Of a stretch of 64,000 nucleotides of DNA, positions 26,696 through 33,514 are shown in pieces (the first letter of the stretch is position 1; every line of letters begins with the position of its first letter). The translations under genes and the position numbers were made by a program. Location of the stretch: contig JADKBB010000011.1 in assembly GCA_016715195.1 (NCBI GenBank), positions 94,411 to 158,410 on the forward strand, written 5' to 3'. Origin of the DNA: Candidatus Villigracilis proximus (lineage in GTDB: Bacteria > Chloroflexota > Anaerolineae > Anaerolineales > Villigracilaceae). The notes under the pieces were generated by a model. That model worked only from the letters and a program-made list of their open reading frames with translations, made no database searches and was not told where the DNA came from.

Positions 26696-27694
26696 ATGAC
26701 CGAACGTGTTGCACTTTACCTGCAAGATTCGCACGACCTGCGTGATGGACTGGACTACGCAAGATACGCAGAAGAGAAAGGCTTTGAAGCTGTCTGGCAA
26801 GCCGAGAGTCGTTTGGTGCGCGATGCCATTGTGCCGATGGCTGCCTACGCCGCAGTGACCCAAAAGATCAAAGTGGGATCAGGTGTGATTAACAACTGGA
26901 CCCGCAACATTGGATTACTAGCCGCAACTTTCTTAACGTTGGATGATCTTGCTCCGAATCGCATTATCTGCGGGATAGGTGCCTGGTGGGATCCGCTAGC
27001 TAAGAACGTGGGCATTGACCGCAGAAAGCCCCTGCTCGCCATGCGTGAAACCGTTGAAGTAATGCGCCGCCTGCTGAATATGGAACGCGTCACCTTTCAT
27101 GGCGAGTTTCACCACGTAGATAATATTGAACTGGACGTAGTCCACGGCCGCCGTGAACCGCGCAATATCCCGATCATGATCGGCGCCACCGGCGACCTGA
27201 TGATGGAGATGACAGGCGAGATATCAGACGGCTGTGTAATGAATTATTGTGTTGCTCCTGAATACAACGACAGAGCAGTTGAATTGCTTGAAAAAGGCGC
27301 GATCAAATCAGGCCGCACTTTGGCCGATATTGACCGTCCGCAGTTGATCGTCTGCTCAGTGGATGAAGATCACGACAAAGCCATTGAATATACAAAGGAA
27401 TTGCTTTGCCAATATCTGGCGCAGCAGCCGCATATTGCCAAGGCCTCCAATGTTTCAGCGGAAGTGATCAATAACATTCAAGCCACTTTGGGCTGGCCTG
27501 CCACAAAGGAACAGATCAACAAAGCCAAGCATTTTGTGCCAGATGAACTGGTTCATAAAATCACGGCTTCCGGCACACCTGCCGAAGCACGCGCCAAAGT
27601 CGCTGAATACGTCAAACGCGGATGTACTTGTCCCATTTTGTATCCCGTTGGCGGAAACTTCAAATTATTGATCGATACGTTCGCACAAAGCTAA
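26696..27694 (+). CDS. LLM-class F420-dependent oxidoreductase (methylenetetrahydromethanopterin reductase-like)
   Basis: 332 residues of the luciferase-like TIM-barrel. The YAEEKGFEAVWQAES, GSGVINNWTRN, LDDLAPNRIICGIGAWW and IPIMIGATGDLMMEMTGEISDG stretches match the Mer-like F420 group. The non-prolyl cis-peptide region near GSGV and the F420-pocket asparagines fit F420 rather than FMN. Substrate unknown; with no methanogenesis genes present, methylene-H4MPT is not implied. It lies at the end of the F420 block with its own ribosome site AAGGAG, and a strong terminator follows. Confidence 0.88.
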   Translation: MTERVALYLQDSHDLRDGLDYARYAEEKGFEAVWQAESRLVRDAIVPMAAYAAVTQKIKVGSGVINNWTRNIGLLAATFLTLDDLAPNRIICGIGAWWDPLAKNVGIDRRKPLLAMRETVEVMRRLLNMERVTFHGEFHHVDNIELDVVHGRREPRNIPIMIGATGDLMMEMTGEISDGCVMNYCVAPEYNDRAVELLEKGAIKSGRTLADIDRPQLIVCSVDEDHDKAIEYTKELLCQYLAQQPHIAKASNVSAEVINNIQATLGWPATKEQINKAKHFVPDELVHKITASGTPAEARAKVAEYVKRGCTCPILYPVGGNFKLLIDTFAQS

Positions 27695-27705
27695 ACATCA
27701 GAATC

Positions 27706-27740
27706 AAGCACCCCGTGAAGAGCAAATTCACGGGGTGCTT
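27706..27740 (+). terminator. Terminator at the end of the F420 block
   Basis: 14-bp perfect stem AAGCACCCCGTGAA (27706-27719) with 27727-27740 and a 7-base loop; only a short T stretch follows. It closes the LLM gene and faces the convergent MFS gene. Confidence 0.75.
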
Positions 27741-27747
27741 TGGGAGG

Positions 27748-27813
27748 GCGGATTGGGACTAGTCCGCATTTGGAAGAAGTTGCGGACTGAAGTCCGCGCT
27801 CCAGTCTGCGCTC
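27748..27813. repeat. Cluster of REP-like GCGGACTNNAGTCCGC palindromes
   Basis: A variant GCGGATTGGGACTAGTCCGC at 27748-27767, a full copy at 27782-27797 followed by GCTCC, and a partial AGTCTGCGCTC at 27803-27813 that runs to the MFS stop codon. Same family as 8812-8827. Confidence 0.7.
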
Positions 27814-29045
27814 TAGATTTCTTCAACCCGCTGAAACTTCTCTCGTGCGCCAAGTTTTATATGCAAGCTATAAAAGGCTATGATGGCGACCACACATAAC
27901 ACACCGCCGATATACCAGACATAGTTGGGGTCGTAATTGTCAAAGATCAAACCAGCCGCCCAAGGGCCGATCATCGAAGGGACAGCCCACACCAAACCGA
28001 AGACTGCCATATAGCGGGCGCGCATTTCCTCGGGCGCAAAGGAAGCGGCCAGCACATTGCTGGTCGGCATGCCGATCATTTCACCAATGGTGATAATTAC
28101 CATTGCAACAATAAACAGCGGAATGGTGGCGACAAATCCATACATCGTGAAGCCGATCATATAGAAAAATGTCGCAGCGGCCATCATCAAAAATGGAGGA
28201 TATCTCTTGATAATCCGCGTGACTGCGAACTGGAAGATGACCACAGTCACCGCACTGGACGACATGATCAACCCGTAAAATTGCGGGTCAACTTGATGCA
28301 CATCCCGCAAATAAACAGACAGGGAACTGTACATTTGTTGATATACAAGGATCATCAAAATCGAAGCAAAGATAAAAGCAAGATAGGGAAAATCAAAAAT
28401 GGCGACACGATACCCGCTGAGTGTTTGCCATAAAGATTCATGTTCAGTCTTCTCTTTCGGCTGCGGTTTGGTTTCGGGCAATAAACGAAAAACGAGAAGA
28501 GCCGTGATACTGCTGATAAGCGCATCGCTTAAGAAGAGATACAGAAAATTGTAGGCCGCAAGAAAGCCGCCAATGGTTGGGCCGATGATCCATGCAAAAT
28601 TCGAAATCACGCGCATCAACCCATAACCTTCGGCGCGTTTTTCAGGTGGAAGAATATCTGCAATCATGGCTTGATGTGCGGGATGCGCAGCACTGCCCAT
28701 TAATCCCACAAAAATCGACAGGCCGTAGAACATATAGAATTTATCCACAAAGCCGAGGGTGAGTCCGCTTAAGGCGCTGACGATGAGTCCAAACAAGATA
28801 ATGCCGCGTCTGCCAAAGCGATCTGCCATTGCGCCGCCGATGGTGCTTCCCACCAGTCCTGCAGCTGAATTTGTGGCAAGCAAAATACCGGCTTGTGTCA
28901 TACCGACGTCAAATTTTTGTGTGACGTACAAGGCAAAAAACGGCATGAGTAAGGTGTTTCCGATCACGTCAATAAAATGAGTCCCTGCAACCACCCAATA
29001 GGTTCGTGGGAATTCGTTGTAAGTACTAGTTATCTTCCTAAACAT
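27813..29045 (-). CDS. MFS transporter, drug/proton antiporter-like
   Basis: 410 residues with 12 predicted membrane helices. The loop between helices 2 and 3 carries the MFS signature GGAMADRFGRRGII, and the helix 5 region has FAWIIGPTIGGFLAAYNF, similar to motif C of proton-driven exporters. The central cytoplasmic loop is polar (PETKPQPKEKTEHES). Function is probably efflux of small molecules; the substrate is unknown. It lies downstream of the hydroxyacid dehydrogenase on the same strand, separated by a tandem repeat array, so co-transcription is uncertain. Confidence 0.87.
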   Translation of the reverse strand: MFRKITSTYNEFPRTYWVVAGTHFIDVIGNTLLMPFFALYVTQKFDVGMTQAGILLATNSAAGLVGSTIGGAMADRFGRRGIILFGLIVSALSGLTLGFVDKFYMFYGLSIFVGLMGSAAHPAHQAMIADILPPEKRAEGYGLMRVISNFAWIIGPTIGGFLAAYNFLYLFLSDALISSITALLVFRLLPETKPQPKEKTEHESLWQTLSGYRVAIFDFPYLAFIFASILMILVYQQMYSSLSVYLRDVHQVDPQFYGLIMSSSAVTVVIFQFAVTRIIKRYPPFLMMAAATFFYMIGFTMYGFVATIPLFIVAMVIITIGEMIGMPTSNVLAASFAPEEMRARYMAVFGLVWAVPSMIGPWAAGLIFDNYDPNYVWYIGGVLCVVAIIAFYSLHIKLGAREKFQRVEEI

Positions 29046-29082
29046 TTTTCTCCTATTATTAAAAAACTACAACTACGTCCTT

Positions 29083-29208
29083 CGGCTTCGCCACAAAGAA
29101 CATGTGGCTCCGCTCAGGATGCAGTTCGGCTTCGCCACAAAGAACATGCGGCTCCGCTCAGGATGCAGTTCGGCTGTGCCACGAAGAACATGTGGCCTGC
29201 TCAGGATG
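29083..29208. repeat. 44-bp tandem repeat, 2.9 copies
   Basis: Units begin at 29083, 29127 and 29171, each starting CGGCT and containing AAGAACATG and CTCAGGATG. Copies 1 and 2 differ by about one base; copy 3 is more diverged and truncated. The array has no spacers. Its last bases overlap the 3' end of the dehydrogenase gene, giving its final codons and stop. Confidence 0.85.
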
Positions 29209-30196
29209 TATATATTTCTGGATTTACACAATTCGGCAGGCGTTCGCCTTTCAAGCCGGCGATCAAATTTTGCGCGGCAAGGAGCGACATCATATCACGG
29301 GTCTTTTTACTGGCGCTACCCAGATGCGGTACGATGACACAATTCTCCAGTTCCAAAAGTGGACTGTCCATTGGCAGTGGTTCAGGGTCGGTGACATCCA
29401 GTGCGGCGGCGAAGATTTGATTGGATTTCAATGCATTATACAAAGCAGTTTGATCCAAGACACCACCGCGCGCGGTATTAACCAAAACTGCATTGGGTTT
29501 CATCTTCGCCAGAAAATCTGCATTGACCAGATGTCTGGTTTCAGGTTTGAACGGCACATGCACAGAAATAAAATCGGATTCGCGCACTAAAGTATCAAGG
29601 TCAACAGATTGTGCACCATAAGCAGGTTGTGCGTTGGGACTGTAATACAGCACGCGCATGTCAAATCCCTGTGCGCGTTTGGCTACAGCCTGACCAATTC
29701 TGCCAAAGCCGATAATGCCCAAAGTTGCGCCTGCAAAGTCTGCGCCGAGTAAAAGGCTTGGCTGCCATGTAACCCAATTCCCCGCCCGCAGAAATCTTTC
29801 CGCTTCGTTAATGCGTCTGCCAGCAGACATCATTAACGCAAAGGCCTGGTCGGCGGTGGCGTCTGTTAATACGCCGGGCGTGTTGCCCACGGGAATTCCG
29901 CGTGCGGTGGCAGCGGATACGTCAATATTGTCCACGCCAACTGCAAAATTGCTGATGATCTTCAGTTGTGGACCGATTGCGTCCATCAGATCACCGTCAA
30001 TTTTATCGGTCAGCAGGCAGAGCAGACCATCTGCGCCGCGTGCGTGTTCGATGAGCTGCGTCCGGGTTGGAGGAAGGTCGTGTGGCCATATCTCCAACGC
30101 GCTCTGAGCAATGCCCTCGGGCGGAAAATGCTCATTGAGCAGAATCAGCCCCGGGTTAGGAATGATGCGGGTAATAAATACAGTCGGCTTTGTCAT
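29201..30196 (-). CDS. D-2-hydroxyacid dehydrogenase (glyoxylate/hydroxypyruvate reductase type)
   Basis: 331 residues from the ATG at 30196; twelve extra upstream codons are possible but overlap the divergent promoter. NAD(P)-binding motif LGIIGFGRIGQAVAKRA, catalytic Arg in NTARGGVLD, the Glu of DVTDPEPLP and the His in VPHLGSASKKTR are all present in the usual order. It would reduce glyoxylate or hydroxypyruvate, or act on another D-hydroxyacid, in the cytosol. The C-terminus ends within the tandem repeat array, which may have altered the last residues. Divergent from the thioesterase gene. Confidence 0.93.
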   Translation of the reverse strand: MTKPTVFITRIIPNPGLILLNEHFPPEGIAQSALEIWPHDLPPTRTQLIEHARGADGLLCLLTDKIDGDLMDAIGPQLKIISNFAVGVDNIDVSAATARGIPVGNTPGVLTDATADQAFALMMSAGRRINEAERFLRAGNWVTWQPSLLLGADFAGATLGIIGFGRIGQAVAKRAQGFDMRVLYYSPNAQPAYGAQSVDLDTLVRESDFISVHVPFKPETRHLVNADFLAKMKPNAVLVNTARGGVLDQTALYNALKSNQIFAAALDVTDPEPLPMDSPLLELENCVIVPHLGSASKKTRDMMSLLAAQNLIAGLKGERLPNCVNPEIYTS

Positions 30197-30205
30197 ACGC
30201 CAGAG

Positions 30206-30211
30206 TATAAT
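30206..30211 (+). promoter_or_regulatory. TATAAT -10 box 7 bases before the thioesterase ATG
   Basis: Consensus TATAAT with exactly the same 7-base distance to the ATG as at 17663. It lies in the 22-base divergent gap, so the transcript is probably leaderless. Confidence 0.5.
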
Positions 30212-30218
30212 CCCACGC

Positions 30219-30698
30219 ATGTCCTCTATCAAACAACCAAATTCACGTCATTGTTTTATCTGCGGTTTGGAAAATCCAGTCGGCCTACATTTACATATTT
30301 ACGAAACCGAGCCGGGTGTTGTTGAAAGTAAATATATTGCACCTGAGCATTTTCAAGGCTATCCGGGTGTGCTGCATGGCGGAATTGTGGCTGCGATCAT
30401 TGACGAAATTTCGGGGCGCGCTCACATGGGCAGCGATCCGCTAAATCCGCGTTTTATGTTTACGGGAAAATTGGAAGTGAAGTATCGCAGAAATGTGCCG
30501 ATCGGAAAAATGTTAAAGATCGTTGGCAGGGCGGGAAACACAAAACGAAATCTGGCAGAAGCATGGGCCGGCATTTACGACTCAGAAACTGAAGAACTGC
30601 TGGCTGAAGGTACCGCCATTCATATTAACGTGCCGAAAGAAAAACTTGATGTATCCCAACTTGAAGAGTTGGGCTGGAAGATTTATCCAGATGAATAA
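30219..30698 (+). CDS. Hotdog-fold thioesterase (PaaI/4HBT family)
   Basis: 159 residues from the ATG at 30219, placed just after a TATAAT box; the frame extends 5' into the divergent gene but without family similarity. The hotdog core reads GYPGVLHGGIVAAIIDEISG with the HGG turn and the catalytic acidic residue, followed by TGKLEVKYRRNVPIGK. An N-terminal HCFICG pair of cysteines precedes it, a feature of some acyl-CoA thioesterase relatives. Probable acyl-CoA hydrolysis in the cytosol, substrate unknown. Confidence 0.85.
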   Translation: MSSIKQPNSRHCFICGLENPVGLHLHIYETEPGVVESKYIAPEHFQGYPGVLHGGIVAAIIDEISGRAHMGSDPLNPRFMFTGKLEVKYRRNVPIGKMLKIVGRAGNTKRNLAEAWAGIYDSETEELLAEGTAIHINVPKEKLDVSQLEELGWKIYPDE

Positions 30699-30725
30699 TG
30701 TGCGGCGTGGAACGGGAGATCAAGT

Positions 30726-31181
30726 GTGAAAAAAATATTGTTATTTTTATTCGTATTGTTTGGTGTATTAATAACCACGGCGATAATCGGGTTGCCGCAA
30801 AAAAACGTTCAGGCGCAATGCGCTGATCCGGCGGGGAATCCATGCACGCCAATTCCAATTGAAGAAACTGAAGTTGTAAAAAAACGCACACCAACACCCA
30901 TTCCGCCCACGTTGACTCTGTCACCTACTTCAACATCAACATCCACGGCAACGCCGACCTATACGCCCACATTTACATCAACCGCAACCGTTACTGCAAC
31001 CGCAACTATACCGTCAGCAACCAGCACCATTACATTTACGCCAACTGCAACACCGCTATTCTCAAACCCTGCCACAAACTGGATGCCGGGCGTTGGCATT
31101 GGCGCATTTTTATTATTGATCGTTGTTGGAGTATTTTTACCGGTCATGCAGAAAATAAGAGTTTCAAGAAGAGGATATTAA
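30726..31181 (+). CDS. Thr/Pro-rich membrane protein of unknown function
   Basis: 151 residues. A signal peptide (1-30, ending QAQ) leads to a short segment with two cysteines (CADPAGNPC), a 65-residue linker made almost wholly of Thr, Ser, Pro and Ala, a C-terminal membrane helix (about 120-140) and a basic tail RVSRRGY. This is a wall-spanning or sortase-independent surface anchor layout, and the linker is a candidate for O-glycosylation. No catalytic domain is seen. It starts at a GTG-adjacent ATG with GGGAGAT upstream and is followed after 6 bases by the TRIC gene. Confidence 0.7.
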   Translation: MKKILLFLFVLFGVLITTAIIGLPQKNVQAQCADPAGNPCTPIPIEETEVVKKRTPTPIPPTLTLSPTSTSTSTATPTYTPTFTSTATVTATATIPSATSTITFTPTATPLFSNPATNWMPGVGIGAFLLLIVVGVFLPVMQKIRVSRRGY

Positions 31182-31187
31182 ATTTCA

Positions 31188-31739
31188 TTGGATAAGATTC
31201 TGGTTATCCTGACATATATTGCAGTCATCGCTTCGGCTGTCTCCGGCGCATTGGAAGCGCGCAAACATCAAATGGATATTGTCGGGGCAACCACGATCGC
31301 ATTTGTCAACGCTTTTGGTGGCGGCACTATGCGTGATCTATTGCTTGGGCGCACGCCTGTTTTCTGGGTCGTAGACCCGTGGCTGACAATTGTTACTTTT
31401 GTGGTGGGTGCTCTGTCTTTCTATCGCCTTGACCGCGTCTCAAACCGATTATTAACTGTGGCCGATGCGATCGGACTTGGTGTATTCAGCATTCTCGGCG
31501 CAACCTACACACTCCAACTTGGTCTCTCTCCGATTGTGGCAATCTTAATGGGCGTGGTGACCGGCATCTTCGGCGGTGTGCTGCGTGATCTGCTCTGCAA
31601 CCGCATCCCAAATGTTTTCCGTCAAAGCACCGAACTCTATGCAACATGTTCCTTCATCGGTACCTGTGTATTTGTTGCGCTCGTCTCTTTTAATCTCACG
31701 TCTCTGCCCGCCGCCGCAATTGGCGCAGCAACTATTTTA
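31188..31739 (+). CDS. TRIC-family (UPF0126/YicG-like) membrane channel, 3' end destroyed by bad sequence
   Basis: The first 184 codons, from a TTG, encode a typical UPF0126 protein: two repeats of three helices, each with a GGGxxRD motif (FGGGTMRDLLLG and FGGVLRDLLCN) found in TRIC-type cation channels. At 31740 the sequence turns into a G/C homopolymer block and the expected last helix and basic tail are absent. The frame happens to remain open across the block into the FAD-binding gene, which would create a false fusion. Read as an intact gene whose end is mis-sequenced. Confidence 0.75.
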
Positions 31740-31836
31740 GGGGGGGGCGCGCAAAGCAGCGGCCCCACCCCGCCGGGGAACCCCGGGGGCCCCCCCGCCG
31801 CCCCCCCCGGCCCGCGGGGCCCCGGGCCGGCCCGGT
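31740..31836. other. G/C homopolymer block, probable sequence artefact
   Basis: Nearly 100 bases made of G and C runs (7 Gs, then runs of C up to 8, and CCCGGG-like stretches), unlike the roughly 50% GC around it and interrupting a conserved gene. The sequence from 31837 to about 31960 is of normal composition but codes for nothing recognised. Confidence 0.7.
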
Positions 31837-31965
31837 TTAGAGACACTCCAACAGAGCGGCACGGGGAAACAGGCGGACGCCACTGCGTCGCCGTTGAGAG
31901 CGATTTTAAAATGACTGATCTCCCCGCCGGAAGCGCCGAACCAGGGCGCAACATGGGTACAACTT

Positions 31966-31993
31966 TTGTCGCAGAGTCCCTGTGGCTTATAAT
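31966..31993 (+). promoter_or_regulatory. Promoter for the FAD-subunit gene
   Basis: TTGTCG at 31966-31971, 16-base spacer, TATAAT at 31988-31993; the ATG at 32019 follows after a leader carrying ACGGAGG at 32006-32012. It shows that the FAD gene has its own start and is not fused to the channel gene. Confidence 0.6.
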
Positions 31994-32018
31994 GAATACA
32001 CTTTCACGGAGGTACAAT

Positions 32019-32810
32019 ATGATCACGACTTATCACCGCCCGCAGACTCTAGACGAAGCCCTGAAACTTTTGACTCAACCCCAATCACTTTTCCCCGGGA
32101 GGACCGGAAAGGAGTTCCCCGGGGGCCCCCCCCCCCCCCCCCGGCCGCGGACGCTTCTCTCCCAGCCGACAGTTGATTCTGTCCAAGTGGTTGATCTTCA
32201 AGCTTTGGGCTTGGACTCCCTAACAAAAAAAGGCAACGATCTTGAGATCGGCGCAACGGCCACGCTACAAGCATTACTTGAAAACGAAAATTGCCCCGAA
32301 GCCTTGAAAATCGCCATCAAACTCGAAGCCCCGATCAACATCCGCAACTCAGCAACTGTAGCAGGGACTCTCGTCAGCAGTGACGGACGCTCACCGTTTG
32401 CAGCTTCGTTATTAGCACTTGATGCGAAGATGACAGTGACTAGTGAACAGTCATCAGTGGTCAGTGTTGGTGAGTTTTTACCGTTGCGTCCGCGCGGACT
32501 TATCACCTCGATCACAATTCCGCTCAATACAAAATTTGCATTTGAATTCGTCTCGAAAACTCCCGCCGATAAACCGCTGATCGCTGCTGCGCTCTCGCAA
32601 TGGAACTCAGGCCGCACGCGGCTGGCACTTGGCGGCTATGGCAAAAGTCCCATGCTGGCAATGGACGGCACCGAAGCCGAAGGGCTTGATTCCGCCGCCC
32701 GCAACGCCTACCACGAAGCCAACGACGAATGGGCATCCGCTGAATATCGCATGGACGTGGCCGCAGTGCTGGCAAAGAGATGTTTGGAAGGATTTCAAGC
32801 GAAACAGTAA
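32019..32810 (+). CDS. Molybdenum hydroxylase FAD-binding subunit (CoxM/XdhB type), internally damaged
   Basis: 263 codons from an ATG with ACGGAGG six bases upstream. It begins MITTYHRPQTLDEALKLL, as CoxM/XdhB proteins do, and later has IGATATLQALLEN, INIRNSATVAGTLVSSDGRSPFAASLLAL (FAD contact region) and a C-terminal CO-dehydrogenase flavoprotein domain. The FAD-pyrophosphate loop expected after LTQP (normally LxGGT) is replaced by a poly-C-encoded Gly/Pro string at about residues 25-45, again a likely sequence fault rather than biology. It should pass electrons from the FeS/Mo protein at 37648 to NAD or another carrier; the two genes are separated by 4.8 kb. Confidence 0.8.
   Translation: MITTYHRPQTLDEALKLLTQPQSLFPGRTGKEFPGGPPPPPRPRTLLSQPTVDSVQVVDLQALGLDSLTKKGNDLEIGATATLQALLENENCPEALKIAIKLEAPINIRNSATVAGTLVSSDGRSPFAASLLALDAKMTVTSEQSSVVSVGEFLPLRPRGLITSITIPLNTKFAFEFVSKTPADKPLIAAALSQWNSGRTRLALGGYGKSPMLAMDGTEAEGLDSAARNAYHEANDEWASAEYRMDVAAVLAKRCLEGFQAKQ
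32091..32151. other. Second G/C homopolymer block inside the FAD-subunit gene
   Basis: Contains a run of 18 or more Cs flanked by CCCCGGG-like sequence. It replaces the codons of the conserved FAD-binding glycine loop. Same character as the block at 31740-31836, 250 bases away. Confidence 0.7.
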
Positions 32811-32870
32811 ACTTGTATTTTTCTTATTTGTCTTGTAAAATATAAATATGTCTTATTTTACGGAGGCGGC

Positions 32871-33113
32871 ATGAATATGGAAACCATCGTATCGCGGCGC
32901 GGACAAACGGTCGTGCCTGCGGCAATACGCGCAAAATACAATATAAAAGACGGCGACCAGTTGGTCTGGATCGATGACGGGCAAACAATTCGAGTCATTC
33001 CTGTCCCCGCTGACCCAATTGCAGCTTTGTACGGACGTGGAAAAGGACAAGGCTTAACCCGCAAACTCATGGATGACCGCGCCAAGTACAGGAAGAAAGA
33101 AAATGGCGGATAA
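32871..33113 (+). CDS. vapB: AbrB/MazE-type antitoxin (VapB)
   Basis: 80 residues. The N-terminal swapped-hairpin DNA-binding domain reads TIVSRRGQTVVPAAIRAKYNIKDGDQLVWI, a standard SpoVT/AbrB pattern. The C-terminal tail is basic and probably wraps the toxin. GGAGG lies 4 bases before the first ATG (10 before the second, at 32877). The stop overlaps the toxin start by 11 bases, as usual in such pairs. It should repress its own promoter and neutralise the PIN toxin. Confidence 0.88.
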   Translation: MNMETIVSRRGQTVVPAAIRAKYNIKDGDQLVWIDDGQTIRVIPVPADPIAALYGRGKGQGLTRKLMDDRAKYRKKENGG

Positions 33114-33507
33114 ATCCTTTGTGCTGGATACATCTGCATTAATGGCTTTTATTGAACAAGAGGAAGGTGCCGAGCGCGTTAGAGATATTTTACGCGGCGA
33201 ATCCATCATCATTCCCTGGCTCTCCATTTTGGAAATTGTTTATATTTCACAGCGTGAACTTGGCGAAGAAGAAGCCCTGACACGCTACGCCCTGCTTAAA
33301 AAACTCGATGCAGAAATAATCTGGGAAGCGGATGAAGCGCTCTTACTCAACGCGGCTCGGATCAAATCAACACACAGCCTGTCTCTTGCAGACTCGGTCA
33401 TTGCCGCAATCGCCACTCAACATAATGCGATCTTGATTCACAAAGATCCTGAATATGAACAACTTCAAAACGTCGTTGAGATGGAAAAACTACCGTATAA
33501 AAAATAA
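33103..33507 (+). CDS. vapC: PIN-domain ribonuclease toxin (VapC)
   Basis: 134 residues from the ATG that overlaps the antitoxin end. The four acidic PIN residues are in place: D9 in VLDTSAL, E44 in LEIVYIS, D97 in LADSVIA, and D115 in HKDPEYE. It would cut RNA with Mg when not bound by VapB. The active site is complete, so the toxin is probably functional. It lies 7 bases upstream of a DNA methyltransferase, which may therefore share its transcript. Confidence 0.9.
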   Translation: MADKSFVLDTSALMAFIEQEEGAERVRDILRGESIIIPWLSILEIVYISQRELGEEEALTRYALLKKLDAEIIWEADEALLLNAARIKSTHSLSLADSVIAAIATQHNAILIHKDPEYEQLQNVVEMEKLPYKK

Positions 33508-33514
33508 CCGAAGA

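Noticed and set aside
29083..29208. CRISPR-like array
   Set aside because: The three units follow each other directly, with no unique spacers, and no cas gene is in the window.
31188..32810. One 540-residue protein joining a TRIC channel and an FAD-binding subunit
   Set aside because: The joint is a G/C homopolymer block, the channel lacks its last helix, and the FAD part has its own promoter, ribosome site and canonical start.
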